Assembly: GCF_003947435.1 (NCBI RefSeq)
Contig: NZ_RCOS01000087.1
Coordinates: forward strand, 1-64,000
Origin: Candidatus Methanodesulfokora washburnensis
GTDB taxonomy: Archaea > Korarchaeota > Korarchaeia > Korarchaeales > Korarchaeaceae
DNA length: 64,000 nucleotides
Reading direction: 5' to 3'
The number at the start of each line of letters is the position of its first letter. Position 1 is the stretch's first letter. Shown here piece by piece: positions 34,605 through 44,680 of the stretch. Made by a program: the position numbers and the translations under genes. Under the pieces are notes generated by a model. That model did not search any database and was not told the origin of the DNA. It saw nothing but the letters and a program-made list of their open reading frames with translations.

Positions 34605-34952
34605 TTGGCCAAGAAATCCACTAAACCCAGGAAAAAGAGGGTTAAGAAGGGAGTTAAAGAAGTTCCGGCTGAAAAGAAGGTTTTAAAGAAGGAAAAAGTT
34701 GTGATTGGGGCTGAGAAGAAGGAGGCCGAAGCGGAAATCGACATATCATCCCACATTCTTGTGCCGAAACATATAAAGCTGAGCGAGGAAGAGGTAAAGG
34801 AGCTGGAGAATAGGATAGGAGATCTCCAGTTGCTGCCCAAGATAAGGATAGATGATCCCGCTATAGCGAAGCTTAAGGCCAAGCCTGGGGATGTGATAAA
34901 GATACTAAGACCTGATGAACCTGTTCCATACTATAGAATAGTTGTTGCCTGA
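34605..34952 (+). CDS. rpoH: DNA-directed RNA polymerase subunit H (Rpo5/RpoH) with Lys-rich N-terminal extension
   Basis: The C-terminal 75 residues are the RPB5-like core (HILVPKHIKLSEEEVKELEN, LPKIRIDDPAIAKLKAKPGD, IKILRP). Ahead of it stands a roughly 40-residue Lys/Ala/Glu-rich tail starting LAKKSTKPRKKRVKKG. Usual archaeal RpoH is only about 80 residues, so the tail is unusual. TTG at 34605 is chosen; a GTG at 34584 would add seven residues. It heads the operon rpoH-rpoB-rpoA. Confidence 0.9.
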   Translation: MAKKSTKPRKKRVKKGVKEVPAEKKVLKKEKVVIGAEKKEAEAEIDISSHILVPKHIKLSEEEVKELENRIGDLQLLPKIRIDDPAIAKLKAKPGDVIKILRPDEPVPYYRIVVA

Positions 34953-34961
34953 GGGAGAGAT

Positions 34962-37900
34962 ATGAGAAAAACTGTTGAGAAATCAGTTGTTGAGGAGGTT
35001 GATTTTTACCCTTTAGTTTTGGCTTTCTTCAGGGAGAGAGGTCTCGTTGATCCCCAGATAGAGAGCTTTAACAGATTTCTGGATAGAGGACTTCAGGAGG
35101 TTATAGAAACTTTCAAGGAGATAGAGCTGATAGAAGGATACAAGCTGGTGCTCAAGGGAATCACAATTGGAAGGCCTGAGATAGATGAATATGATGGAGC
35201 AAAGCTTCCAATACTTCCTGTTGAGGCAAGGCTCAGAAATGCCACATATCAGGCCCCGATGGAGCTAGAGATCTCAGTTTATTCATCTGGAATGGAGCTT
35301 AAGACTGAGAAAATACCGATAGGACATCTCCCTATAATGGTGAAGTCAAAGGCCTGCAGGCTTTATGGCTTGGATTATGAGAAGCTTGAGGAAGTGGGTG
35401 AGGATCCTCTTGATCCAGGCGGCTACTTCATAATAAATGGATCTGAGAGAGTTCTTGTGATAAGGGATGATGTGGCGCCAAATAAGGTGATAGTGGAGGA
35501 GACTAGAGCTGAGAATAAACCCTACTCCCACTCTGCACAAGTAGTCTCGGAGCTTGCTGGATTTAGGAGCAGACTTTTCATGGAGTACTATTTGAGCGAT
35601 GGAACAATAAAGGCATCCGTTGGAGGTCTGAGGAAGATACCCGTTGCAATATTCTTCAAAGCCCTGGGAATGATGAAGGATTCTGATATACTTGCCAGCA
35701 TATCCTCAAATCCTGAGATACAAAACGAGTTCCTATACAGCTTAGAGGATGCTCAAAGAGCTCTTAGATCAGAGGGCACTATTTCAGAAGAGGATGCGCT
35801 TGACTTCATAGGAAGAAGGCTTGTTCAAAGCGCTCCCAAGAGGGATAGGATAAGGATAGCCAAGGACTACCTGAAGAACAGGTTTCTACCTCATATGGGC
35901 ACTAGAGAAGAGGATTTCAAGGCTAAGGCTTATTTTCTAGCTAAAGCAATAGAGAAGCTGATAAGAGTTGTGAGAGGAATGTGTGAACCTGATGATAAAG
36001 ATCACTTCTCCAACAAAAGGCTTAGGCTTGCTGGAAATCTGATGCAGGAGCTCTTCAGAGATGCGTTTTACCAGTACATAACTAGGCTGAAGGAAAAAGC
36101 AGAGGAACAGCTATCCCAAGGAGTGTATGACATAGAGCTAAGGAGAAAGGTCGTGGGAGAGTTATACATAACTAAGAGAATGTTAAGAGCAATGGCAACT
36201 GGGGCATGGCCAAGAGGAGAGCTGGGAATAAGCCAAAATCTTGATAGAACGAATTATATGGCTACTTTACATCATGTGAGGAGGGTGAGCTCCAGCCTTC
36301 CGCCGGGCCTTCCTCTTCATGAGATAAGGCAGATACATGGAACCTCCGTTGGCAGGCTCTGCCCTCTTGAAACCCCAGAGGGGACAAATGTGGGGCTTGT
36401 GAGGAGCTTGGCCCTGATGGCCTCTGTCACATATGGAATCGACATAGAGCCGATAATAAGAAGCCTTAGAGAACATGGGATGAAGCCCATTGAGGAAGCC
36501 ACTCCAGTGGAGGTCGGATCTCTAGTGCCTGTTTACGTCAATGGAAAGTTAGTTGGTCTAACAGATGATCCAGAGGAGCTTGTGAGCTTCATGAAGAAAA
36601 AGAGATTGGAGATAAGCCATGAGATAAATGTAGTCTACATGGCTGAGGAGAATGCAGTTCACATAAATGCTGATTCTGGGAGAGTTCAAAGACCATTGAT
36701 ACCGGTCAACAGGATAAAGGATGCAATATCTCTCTTGGATAAGGTGAAAAGAGGCGATCTGACATTATCTGATCTCTTCAGAATGGGGATAATTGAGTTT
36801 CTAGATCCTGATGAGGAGGAGAATGCCGTTGTTGCCTATGACATAAAGAAGATAGGACCTGAGCACACTCATCTGGACTTCGCACCCTATGCAATGCTCG
36901 GGGCTGCGGCAAATCAAATACCATATGCAGAGCACAATGCTATACCGAGGGACATAATAGGATCCAACATGGTTAGGCAGGGAATTGGTGCTTACGCATC
37001 GAACTGGAGGTTGAGGACTGACAGCAGATCTTACATCCTTTTTTATCCACAGAAACCAATAGTCTACACTAAAGGAGCTGAGATAGTTGGATATCATCTA
37101 AGACCAGCAGGCCAGAATTTAGTAGTTGCTTTGATGCCAATGGACGGTTACAATATGGATGATGCTGTTGTCCTAAACCAAGGAGCAGTTGACAGAGGAA
37201 TGGCAAGAATAGTGGCATTTAGAACGTATGAAGCTATTGCAAAAAGACAGGCTATAATAGAGGGGGATAAGATAGAGAACCCACTTCCATTGAAGAATGT
37301 CACTGGAAAACTGGAGGAGCAGAAGTACCAAAAGCTGGGAGATGATGGAATAGTCGATCTTGAGACTTATGTTGTGGGAGGAGATGTGCTCATAGGAAGG
37401 ACAAGTCCTCCCAGATTTGCTCACAGCTTAATGGGAGTTTCAGGAGGAATGGCCCTTTCCTTCGAGAGAAGGGATACCTCAGTCCTCATGAGGACATGGG
37501 AGGAGGGAATTGTAAACGATGTTCTACTTGTCACAACTCCATCTGGAGAGAGACTTGTGAAGGTAAGAGTCAGGGAGGTAAGGCCTCCGATAATAGGTGA
37601 CAAATTTGCGACTAGGCATGGGCAGAAGGGGGTTGTTGGAATGATATTCAAGGAGGAGGACATGCCCTTCACATCAAGCGGCATAGTGCCTGATATAATA
37701 CTTGATCCTCATGCAATACCATCCAGAATGACAATAGGTCAGCTAATAGAAATACTTGCGGGCAAACTTGGAGCTCTTAAAGGCACCTTCATAGATGGAA
37801 CCCCATTCATGAACGAGAAAGTGGACAACATAATGGAGGGACTGAAGAAGCTGGGCTTTGAATACAGCGGGATGGAGATAATGTATGATGGCAGGACAGG

Positions 37901-38330
37901 CAGGATGATAAAAGCACCTATATTCATAGGGGTGGGATTCTACCAGAGATTGAAACACTTGGTAAGAGATAAGATCCATGCCAGAGCCAGAGGGCAGGTA
38001 CAGCTCTTAACTAGACAGCCCGTTGAGGGAAGAGCAAGAGGGGGAGGTCTAAGGCTTGGAGAAATGGAGGGGGAGGTTCTTATATCCCATGGGGCTGCTG
38101 CTGTTCTATATGACAGGTATGTGGAGAACTCGGACAAAGAAATAGCTTATATCTGTAAGAGGTGTAATTCTCTTGCTTACTTCAATGCGATAACAAACCA
38201 GTTCTACTGTCCTAGATGCAAGGACAATGTAGAGGTTTATCCTGTTGTAACAACACACGCAACTACTCTAATGGTGAAGGAGCTCATGTCAGGACTCATA
38301 GATGTCAGGCTGAGGGTTGAGGAGATATAG
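34962..38330 (+). CDS. rpoB: DNA-directed RNA polymerase subunit B, unsplit
   Basis: The 1122-residue protein covers the whole second-largest subunit. Seen: the N-terminal protrusion/lobe, RLCPLETPEGTNVGL fork region, NGYNMDDA-like DGYNMDDAVVLN, GDKFATRHGQKGVVG hybrid-binding motif, and a C-terminal zinc ribbon (CKRCN and CPRC) before the clamp segment. No split into B' and B'' as in many euryarchaea. It starts 9 bases after rpoH. Confidence 0.97.
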   Translation: MRKTVEKSVVEEVDFYPLVLAFFRERGLVDPQIESFNRFLDRGLQEVIETFKEIELIEGYKLVLKGITIGRPEIDEYDGAKLPILPVEARLRNATYQAPMELEISVYSSGMELKTEKIPIGHLPIMVKSKACRLYGLDYEKLEEVGEDPLDPGGYFIINGSERVLVIRDDVAPNKVIVEETRAENKPYSHSAQVVSELAGFRSRLFMEYYLSDGTIKASVGGLRKIPVAIFFKALGMMKDSDILASISSNPEIQNEFLYSLEDAQRALRSEGTISEEDALDFIGRRLVQSAPKRDRIRIAKDYLKNRFLPHMGTREEDFKAKAYFLAKAIEKLIRVVRGMCEPDDKDHFSNKRLRLAGNLMQELFRDAFYQYITRLKEKAEEQLSQGVYDIELRRKVVGELYITKRMLRAMATGAWPRGELGISQNLDRTNYMATLHHVRRVSSSLPPGLPLHEIRQIHGTSVGRLCPLETPEGTNVGLVRSLALMASVTYGIDIEPIIRSLREHGMKPIEEATPVEVGSLVPVYVNGKLVGLTDDPEELVSFMKKKRLEISHEINVVYMAEENAVHINADSGRVQRPLIPVNRIKDAISLLDKVKRGDLTLSDLFRMGIIEFLDPDEEENAVVAYDIKKIGPEHTHLDFAPYAMLGAAANQIPYAEHNAIPRDIIGSNMVRQGIGAYASNWRLRTDSRSYILFYPQKPIVYTKGAEIVGYHLRPAGQNLVVALMPMDGYNMDDAVVLNQGAVDRGMARIVAFRTYEAIAKRQAIIEGDKIENPLPLKNVTGKLEEQKYQKLGDDGIVDLETYVVGGDVLIGRTSPPRFAHSLMGVSGGMALSFERRDTSVLMRTWEEGIVNDVLLVTTPSGERLVKVRVREVRPPIIGDKFATRHGQKGVVGMIFKEEDMPFTSSGIVPDIILDPHAIPSRMTIGQLIEILAGKLGALKGTFIDGTPFMNEKVDNIMEGLKKLGFEYSGMEIMYDGRTGRMIKAPIFIGVGFYQRLKHLVRDKIHARARGQVQLLTRQPVEGRARGGGLRLGEMEGEVLISHGAAAVLYDRYVENSDKEIAYICKRCNSLAYFNAITNQFYCPRCKDNVEVYPVVTTHATTLMVKELMSGLIDVRLRVEEI

Positions 38331-38340
38331 GGGGGTCATC

Positions 38341-41300
38341 ATGTCGTTCACAGGGCCTATCACAGTTGAGGAGGCTGCCCCTTATAGGATAAAGGAGGTT
38401 ATATTTGGCCTTCTATCTCCCAGCGATATAAGGAGAATAGGGGAGATAGAGATAACAGAGCCAAGCGTTTATGACGAAGGAGGACTTCCCATACAAGGAG
38501 GAGTACTAGATCCAAGACTTGGGTCTATAAATCCAAGACAGAGGTGCCCTGTATGCGGGAATATTGCCCAGAGGTGCCCCGGTCATTTTGGAAGACTCGA
38601 GCTCGCAAAGCCTGTGATACATATAGGATATGTGAGGCACATACACCAGATTCTCAACATGACATGTTCAAGCTGCGGAAAGATCCTAGTTCCTGAAGAG
38701 AAAAGGCAGGCATTGATACAAGAGGCAAGGGAATATTGGGAGAGGAACGATGCTGAGAAGATAGATGATGAGCTTTATAGGAAGGTGAGAAAAGCTGTTA
38801 AGAGCTATTTGAGCAAACATGACACATGTCCTCATTGCGGAGCTCCTGTTCAAAAGGTAGCCCTTACTGAGGTATATAAGTTTATGATAAAGGAGCCGGA
38901 ACCCAGAAAGCTCTGGCCCACTGAGATAAGGGAGTGGCTGGAGAAGATACCGGATGAGGACGTGATGGTTCTGGGATTTAACCCCGAGAGAGCAAGACCC
39001 GAGTGGGCTGTTATGACTGTTATGCTAATTCCCCCGATAACAATAAGGCCATCCATATATCTTGAGGCAGGAGAAAGATCTGAGGACGACTTAACCCACA
39101 TACTAGTTGAGCTGGTAAAAGCCAATCAGAAGCTGAAGGAATCCATAGCCGGAGGCTCACCAAACAGTGTGGTTGAAGGAGAGTGGGAGTTTTTACAGTA
39201 CTGGACCAGCGTGTTCTTCTATAATGCAAAAGCTCAGCTGCCAACTGCAACTCAAAGAGGGACGAGAAGACCATTGAAATCCGTGTTTCAGAGACTTTCA
39301 GGAAAGGAGGGTAGATTTAGGAAGAATCTAATAGGAAAAAGAGTTAATTTCAGCAGTAGAACTGTGATATCCCCAGATCCGATGATAGACATAGATGAAG
39401 TGGGAGTTCCGATAGAGGTTGCCATGACCTTAACAGTGCCTGAGTTCGTCACAGAGCAGAATATAGAGAGGATGAAAGAGCTTGTGATGAGAGGACCTGA
39501 TCAGTATCCAGGAGCAAATTATGTGAGAAAAGGAGGGCAGCACATAAGTCTAAAGGCAATAAGTAGGAAGGGAAGGGAATATCTGAAGCAGATGGCTGAA
39601 AGCTTGGAGCCTGGGGACATAGTAGAAAGACATCTCATGGACGGTGATTATGTCATATTCAACAGACAGCCATCCCTTCACAAGCTCTCTATTCTAGGGC
39701 ACAGAGTAAAGGTTCTCCCCGGATCCACTTTCAGGCTAAATCCAGCTGTCTGCGTTCCTTATAATGCTGATTTTGATGGAGATGAGATGAATCTACATGC
39801 ACTTCAGCTTCTGGAGGCAAGAGTGGAGGCAAAAGAGCTGATGAGCGTGACCAAGAACATGATATCTCCGAGAACTGGAGGTGCTATAGTTGGGGCAAGG
39901 CAGGACATGATAACAAGCCTCTACTATATAACAAAGAAGGACTCTCTTTTCACAAAAGATGAGGCCGCAAGGATGCTCGCAAGAGCGGGTGTCGATCTGC
40001 TGCCGGAGCCTGCAATTATCCATCCAGTTGAGCTTTGGACTGGAAAGCAAATAATATCCCAGCTGCTGCCTAAAGATCTAAACTACACTAATGTGGCAAA
40101 AATGGCGAGCTCAAAGTCAGAATGCAGAGATCCAAGCTGTCCTGAGGATTCTTTTGTCCTTATACTGAATGGAAATCATCTCTCTGGAGTTTTAGATGAT
40201 AATTCCATGGGAACCCTTGTCAAGGGAGGGCTTACGCTAACAGATGTAATCATCAGGGATTACGGTCCAGATGTGGCAGCTGATTTCCTCAGCAGGATAT
40301 TGAAAATGGCAGCTAAGGAGGTGACTCTGCTGGGAATATCATCATCGATGAAGGAGATGCTCCTTCCACCGGAGGCAAAGAAGGAGATGGAGGATAAATT
40401 TGAGAAAGCCTTCAGCTTAGTTACAAAGAGAATAAAGGAATTTGAGAAGTCTGGGGCTAGGAAAAAAGCGGTTCATAGAACGAAGGAGGAGCTTTTGGGG
40501 ACTTTGCTTGAAGAACAAATGCTGGAATTCGAGATAGTGCAGATACTGGATGGAATTAGATCTCAAGTAAGTCCAATAATAAAGAAATATATTGATCCAA
40601 GATCTAATGTTATAATAATGGCTAGAACAGGTGCCAGAGGCTCTATGACCAACTTAGCCCAAGTGGTTGGAACTGTTGGGCAACAAATGGTGAAGAGCAG
40701 ACTTGGCTTTGTCCTAACTAGTGGGAGACCTAGAAAAGGATTCAGAGGAAGGGTCTTGACATACTTTATGAGAGGAGACTTAAGTGCGGAGGCAAGGGGA
40801 TATGTCAAGAGCAGCTATTATGATGGCCTTAATCCAGCAGAGTTTGTCTTTCATGCAATGAGCAGCAGAGAATCCCTGATAGACAAGGGAAGGAGAACTG
40901 AGGACAGCGGATACTTCTACAGAAGAGTGGCAAACTCACTTAAGGACATGTATGTGAGCTATGACGGAACTGTTAGGGATTGGAGCGGTAGAATAATACA
41001 GATGGCTTTTGGAGGGGATGGATACGATCCTGTTAAGCTGTTCAAGGGAGAGCCTGTTAACATAGATGCCTTGATAAGCAGATTTTCTGGATCAAGAGGA
41101 GCTAAAATTTCTGAAAAGGATGCACAGAAGCTTGTTAGCAGTGCTAATCTTCCCTCTTGGGTAGCAGAAAGGATAGCAGGCAAGGTGCCGGTTTCAGCCG
41201 CAAAGGATGTGATTAAGGAGATAAGGGAGGCATTTGACAGGGCAAAGATAGACCCCCTCACCCCAATAGGAATAATATCAGCTCAGAGCATAGCCGAGCC

Positions 41301-42300
41301 AACAACTCAGATGGTGTTGAGGACATTCCATGCCCCAGGAGTTCTGGAGATGGACGTCACATATGGAGTTGAGAGGTTTAAGGAGCTTGTCTTTTACGCA
41401 TCAACAAGCAGACCGTCCATGACGATATACTTGAAGCCAGAGTACTCAAAGGATGAGGAGAAGGTGAGAAAAATAGCTAGCAAGATAAAGGAAGTCAGAA
41501 TAAGGGATCTCTTGAGCGAGTTCTCGGTGGACAACATGAGTTTCTCCTTAACGATGAAGGTCGATAAGGATGCATTAAGAGCGAATGACATGACGCAGGA
41601 GGATCTTGAAAGCGCTATATCTAAAATAATAAAGGCAAAGAAAGGAGATATCACGGTGAAGGGGGATAGCATAACAGTATCTCTGATAGAAGCTGCCTCG
41701 AAGGAGAGGCCTTATCAAGCTCTGAGAACATGGGCTATAAGAATTCTTGAGAGGAGAATAAAGGGGATTAGGGGAATAAGGAAGATAAGAATAGAGAAAG
41801 AAGGGGATGAATTCGTAATAAAGACAACTGGATCAAATCTAGAAGCTGTCCTAAAGATCCCACAGGTAGACATAAGTAGGACAACCACAAATGACTGTAA
41901 GGAGGTTGCAAAAGTGCTTGGAATTGAGGCAGCTAGGGCATGCCTATTCAGAGAGCTCATGAAAGTTCTGGAAGAGCAGGGATTAGAGGTAGATCACAGA
42001 TATGTCAGGCTTATAGCCGATGCAATGACTTATCAGGGCTCTTTAGAAGCGATAAGACTACAGGCCTTGGGAATTCCATCAGGCTTCTTCAGTGAGATGA
42101 AAACTCCTCTCAGCAAGATGGCATTTGAATGGACATATCATGTGGCATTAAATGCAGCTAGAAGAGGGGATAGAAATCCTGTAGAAAGCCCATTGGATGC
42201 CCTTATAATGGGACAGTTGCCCACAACGGGCACAGGTAAGGTAGCTCTTAGGTGGAAGCTTGAAAAACTCATGCCAAGGGGTGTTGCAGATGGAGGATGA
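38341..42300 (+). CDS. rpoA: DNA-directed RNA polymerase subunit A, A' and A'' in one polypeptide
   Basis: The 1319-residue protein joins what most archaea encode as rpoA1 and rpoA2. Seen: N-terminal zinc sites (CPVCGNIAQRCPGHFG; CSSCGK and CPHCG), the active-site NADFDGDEMNLHALQ that binds the catalytic Mg, the bridge helix region around PAEFVFHAMSSRES, and the A'' part with GIISAQSIAEPTTQMVLRTF and the C-terminal PLDALIMGQLPTTGTG. There is no stop or start at the usual A'/A'' junction. The ATG at 38341 (MSFTGP) with gggggtcatc upstream is preferred over 38317. Confidence 0.97.
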   Translation: MSFTGPITVEEAAPYRIKEVIFGLLSPSDIRRIGEIEITEPSVYDEGGLPIQGGVLDPRLGSINPRQRCPVCGNIAQRCPGHFGRLELAKPVIHIGYVRHIHQILNMTCSSCGKILVPEEKRQALIQEAREYWERNDAEKIDDELYRKVRKAVKSYLSKHDTCPHCGAPVQKVALTEVYKFMIKEPEPRKLWPTEIREWLEKIPDEDVMVLGFNPERARPEWAVMTVMLIPPITIRPSIYLEAGERSEDDLTHILVELVKANQKLKESIAGGSPNSVVEGEWEFLQYWTSVFFYNAKAQLPTATQRGTRRPLKSVFQRLSGKEGRFRKNLIGKRVNFSSRTVISPDPMIDIDEVGVPIEVAMTLTVPEFVTEQNIERMKELVMRGPDQYPGANYVRKGGQHISLKAISRKGREYLKQMAESLEPGDIVERHLMDGDYVIFNRQPSLHKLSILGHRVKVLPGSTFRLNPAVCVPYNADFDGDEMNLHALQLLEARVEAKELMSVTKNMISPRTGGAIVGARQDMITSLYYITKKDSLFTKDEAARMLARAGVDLLPEPAIIHPVELWTGKQIISQLLPKDLNYTNVAKMASSKSECRDPSCPEDSFVLILNGNHLSGVLDDNSMGTLVKGGLTLTDVIIRDYGPDVAADFLSRILKMAAKEVTLLGISSSMKEMLLPPEAKKEMEDKFEKAFSLVTKRIKEFEKSGARKKAVHRTKEELLGTLLEEQMLEFEIVQILDGIRSQVSPIIKKYIDPRSNVIIMARTGARGSMTNLAQVVGTVGQQMVKSRLGFVLTSGRPRKGFRGRVLTYFMRGDLSAEARGYVKSSYYDGLNPAEFVFHAMSSRESLIDKGRRTEDSGYFYRRVANSLKDMYVSYDGTVRDWSGRIIQMAFGGDGYDPVKLFKGEPVNIDALISRFSGSRGAKISEKDAQKLVSSANLPSWVAERIAGKVPVSAAKDVIKEIREAFDRAKIDPLTPIGIISAQSIAEPTTQMVLRTFHAPGVLEMDVTYGVERFKELVFYASTSRPSMTIYLKPEYSKDEEKVRKIASKIKEVRIRDLLSEFSVDNMSFSLTMKVDKDALRANDMTQEDLESAISKIIKAKKGDITVKGDSITVSLIEAASKERPYQALRTWAIRILERRIKGIRGIRKIRIEKEGDEFVIKTTGSNLEAVLKIPQVDISRTTTNDCKEVAKVLGIEAARACLFRELMKVLEEQGLEVDHRYVRLIADAMTYQGSLEAIRLQALGIPSGFFSEMKTPLSKMAFEWTYHVALNAARRGDRNPVESPLDALIMGQLPTTGTGKVALRWKLEKLMPRGVADGG

Positions 42301-42601
42301 GGTGAGACTTGCATATTCCTCTGGAAAGGTTATAATAGGATACAGGAAGGCAGTAAAGTACCTTAAGACTGGAAAAGAGAAGCCAAAAGCAATCGTCATA
42401 GCTGAAAATATGCCAAGCCACATGAGGGACATGATACTTTACTTGGCTAAAATGAGCAATGTTCCGGTGATAAAATATCCTGGCAAGTCCATAGATCTAG
42501 GAAGAGCTGTAAGAAAGCCCTTCTTTGTCTCAACAATAGTAATAATAGATCCAGGAGAATCAAGAATACTGGAGTTAGCTGAGCAGAAGGAGGGATCCTG
42601 A
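42290..42601 (+). CDS. rpl30e: Ribosomal protein L30e (eL30)
   Basis: The 103-residue L7Ae-fold protein of the large subunit reads RLAYSSGKVIIGYRKAVKYL, then AIVIAENMP and the late RKPFFVSTIVIIDPGESRIL. It begins at an ATG inside the last codons of rpoA (overlap 11 bases) and its stop TGA overlaps the CTG of nusA. This is the standard archaeal gene order. Confidence 0.93.
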   Translation: MEDEVRLAYSSGKVIIGYRKAVKYLKTGKEKPKAIVIAENMPSHMRDMILYLAKMSNVPVIKYPGKSIDLGRAVRKPFFVSTIVIIDPGESRILELAEQKEGS

Positions 42602-43059
42602 TACCGGATAGGAAGGTCACAATAGATCAGGAGCAGCTTAGATATATGGCCCTCTTCGAGAGCATGCTGGGAGTTCCTGCAATGGATGTAGTTGAGGATG
42701 AGGAAAATGGAAGGCTCATATTTCTAGTTGGGAAGAACATGCTCGGAAGGGCTGTTGGAAGAGGTGGAAGGAAACTTAGGGCTTTTAGAGACATGATACT
42801 TAAGGAAGTGGGAAAGAACGTTGAGGTGGTTGAGTATAACGAGAATCCGGAGATATTTCTCAGGAATTTATTCAGTCCAGCGAGAGTTACCAAAGTTATC
42901 ATAGATGAGAAAGAAAAAGTGAAAACTGCCAATGTTTTTGTGAAAAAAGAGGATAAAAGCATAGCAATAGGACGAAATGGAAGGAGAATAAAAAGAGCCA
43001 GACTGCTTGCAAAGAGGTGGTTGGGGATAGAAAATGTTAAAATAGGGGAGGAGTTATAG
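42598..43059 (+). CDS. nusA: NusA-like transcription factor with two KH domains, CTG start
   Basis: The archaeal NusA homolog (no S1 domain) has KH1 (residues about 20-75: NMLGRAVGRGGRKLRAFRD) and KH2 (about 85-150: SIAIGRNGRRIKRARLLAKR). The family's opening strand and helix (KVTIDQEQLRYMALFES) lie upstream of the first ATG (42646), so the start must be earlier. CTG at 42598, five bases behind ggaggga and overlapping the L30e stop as CTGA, gives 153 residues, the normal length. Confidence 0.88.
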   Translation: MIPDRKVTIDQEQLRYMALFESMLGVPAMDVVEDEENGRLIFLVGKNMLGRAVGRGGRKLRAFRDMILKEVGKNVEVVEYNENPEIFLRNLFSPARVTKVIIDEKEKVKTANVFVKKEDKSIAIGRNGRRIKRARLLAKRWLGIENVKIGEEL

Positions 43060-43077
43060 CAGAGGGGGTAGTGTTAG

Positions 43078-43518
43078 TTGGCCAAGAAATCTCCCATGGG
43101 TCTCTATGCTGCTAGAGTACTTAGAGAGAAGTATGAAGAAAAGAGATGGCATTCTTGGAGATACAAGAGAAGAGTGCTTGATTTGAAAAGGAAATATGAC
43201 CCGCTAGAAGGAGCACCGATGGCTAGAGGAATAGTGCTGGAGAAAATAGGACTTGAGGCAAGACAGCCTCATTCTGGGCTGAGAAAAGCAGTTAAAGTAC
43301 AACTTTCCAAGAACGGGGTTATAGTCACGGCATTTGCCCCAGGAGATGGAGCTCTTAATGTCATAAATGAACATGATGAGGTTATAATAGAGGGGATTGG
43401 GGGATCTAAGGGAAGAAGCACAGGTGATATACCCGGAGTTAGATATAAAGTTATAAAGGTAAATGGAGTCAGCCTTCAGGCCATTCTCTCCGGAAAGAAG
43501 GAGAAACCGACGAGGTGA
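43078..43518 (+). CDS. rps12: Ribosomal protein S12 (uS12)
   Basis: The 146-residue decoding-site protein shows the family core [20 protein letters not shown] and the [15 protein letters not shown] and [12 protein letters not shown] motifs. It starts at a TTG ([15 protein letters not shown]). The order nusA-rps12-rps7 is typical for archaea. Confidence 0.95.
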   Translation: MAKKSPMGLYAARVLREKYEEKRWHSWRYKRRVLDLKRKYDPLEGAPMARGIVLEKIGLEARQPHSGLRKAVKVQLSKNGVIVTAFAPGDGALNVINEHDEVIIEGIGGSKGRSTGDIPGVRYKVIKVNGVSLQAILSGKKEKPTR

Positions 43519-43522
43519 TTAA

Positions 43523-44125
43523 TTGGACATAAAGTTATTCGGAAAGTGGAGTTTTGAAGGTGTTGAGGTAAAGAATCAGGCCCTAAAATCAGTCATATCA
43601 CTAAGACCTGTTTATCTCCCCCATACAGGAGGAAGACATGAGCACAGGAGGTTCTGGAAGCTAGATATTCCAATAGTGGAAAGATTGGCCAACAGGCTCA
43701 TGGGACAGGCTATGAACTATGTTAGAGAAAAGGATAGAACGAACAGCAAGAATGGAGGAAAGAAACTCAGGGCAATGAAAACTGTGAAACTGGCATTTGA
43801 GATAATTGAGTTAAGGACGGGAAGAAATCCAATACAAGTTTTCATTGATGCGATAGAGAACTCAATAGTCAGGGAGGAGGTGACAGCAATAGTGTATGGA
43901 GGAATAAGGTATTTCCATGCTGTTGACACGTCCCCAGCTAGAATGGTGGATCTTGCCATAAGGTTTATAGCAAGCGGCGCTGCTATGAAGGCCTTTGGAA
44001 CAACAAAAAGCTTAGCAGAAGCCCTTGCGGATGAGATAATAGCAGCTGCTGAGGAGGATAGAAACAGGAGTTATGCTATAAGGAGAAAAGAGGAAATAGA
44101 AAGAATAGCAATGAGCAGCAGATGA
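43523..44125 (+). CDS. rps7: Ribosomal protein S7 (uS7)
   Basis: The 200-residue head protein of the small subunit shows [43 protein letters not shown] and [15 protein letters not shown], then the archaeal C-terminal part. TTG start, 4 bases after the rps12 stop. The elongation factor genes that often follow in archaea are absent here. Confidence 0.95.
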   Translation: MDIKLFGKWSFEGVEVKNQALKSVISLRPVYLPHTGGRHEHRRFWKLDIPIVERLANRLMGQAMNYVREKDRTNSKNGGKKLRAMKTVKLAFEIIELRTGRNPIQVFIDAIENSIVREEVTAIVYGGIRYFHAVDTSPARMVDLAIRFIASGAAMKAFGTTKSLAEALADEIIAAAEEDRNRSYAIRRKEEIERIAMSSR

Positions 44126-44233
44126 GAGGTCCTTTTCATGAAGGACAGCTCCACAAAAGCATATATTATGTACTGGAATTTGAAGAGGAGTGATAAACAA
44201 GGTTTAAATATAACCCCTCTTCGAATCTTCGGG

Positions 44234-44440
44234 ATGCTTCCTAGACAAGTGGATGCTGGAATTCCTGCTTCTGAAGAATATTTAAGACCTGCTGAAAATC
44301 ATGTGATTCCGCTGTGTAAAGCTGTTATAACTCCAATTAGCTTTGTAAGAAGTCAGAAATACTGTCATTCTTGGATTTTCACGCAGGAAGATCCCGTTAA
44401 AAGGAGCTATCTGTTCGAATATGCGGAGGGATTTTGTTGA
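44234..44440 (+). CDS. Possible small protein upstream of the Sm gene (uncertain)
   Basis: The 68-codon frame starts at an ATG about 25 bases behind a TATA-like TTTAAATATA (44203-44212), which would suit a leaderless transcript, and ends overlapping the Sm-like gene start. The sequence (MLPRQVDAGIPASEEYLRPA, then ending FEYAEGFC) shows no fold and weak codon bias. It may be a real leader ORF coupled to the Sm gene, or just its transcribed leader. The rest of 44126-44433 holds nothing else. Confidence 0.25.
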   Translation: MLPRQVDAGIPASEEYLRPAENHVIPLCKAVITPISFVRSQKYCHSWIFTQEDPVKRSYLFEYAEGFC

Positions 44441-44676
44441 AAGAGGAGGTGACATCACCCCTTTCCTTTCTTAAGCATGCACATGGAAAGGAGGTAACCG
44501 TCAGGTTGAAGAATGGAGTTGAAGTTGTAGGAAGGCTGACAGTGTACGATGAAATGATGAACTTAGTGCTCACATCAGCAAGAGAGAGGGATCCAGAGTC
44601 AAAACAAATAATAAGAAGTGTTGGAACGCTTTTCATAAGAGGTAATAATGTGCTCTTGGTCACACTAGAGGAGTAA
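44434..44676 (+). CDS. Sm-like archaeal RNA-binding protein (SmAP/LSm)
   Basis: The 80-residue protein has the Sm1 motif (GKEVTVRLKNGVEVVGRLTV, YDEMMNLVL) and the Sm2 motif (GTLFIRGNNVLLV). Such proteins form heptameric rings that bind U-rich RNA. The start is one of two adjacent TTG codons (44434 or 44437) behind ggaggga. The structured repeat begins 4 bases after its stop. Confidence 0.92.
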   Translation: MLKEEVTSPLSFLKHAHGKEVTVRLKNGVEVVGRLTVYDEMMNLVLTSARERDPESKQIIRSVGTLFIRGNNVLLVTLEE

Positions 44677-44680
44677 CCTG

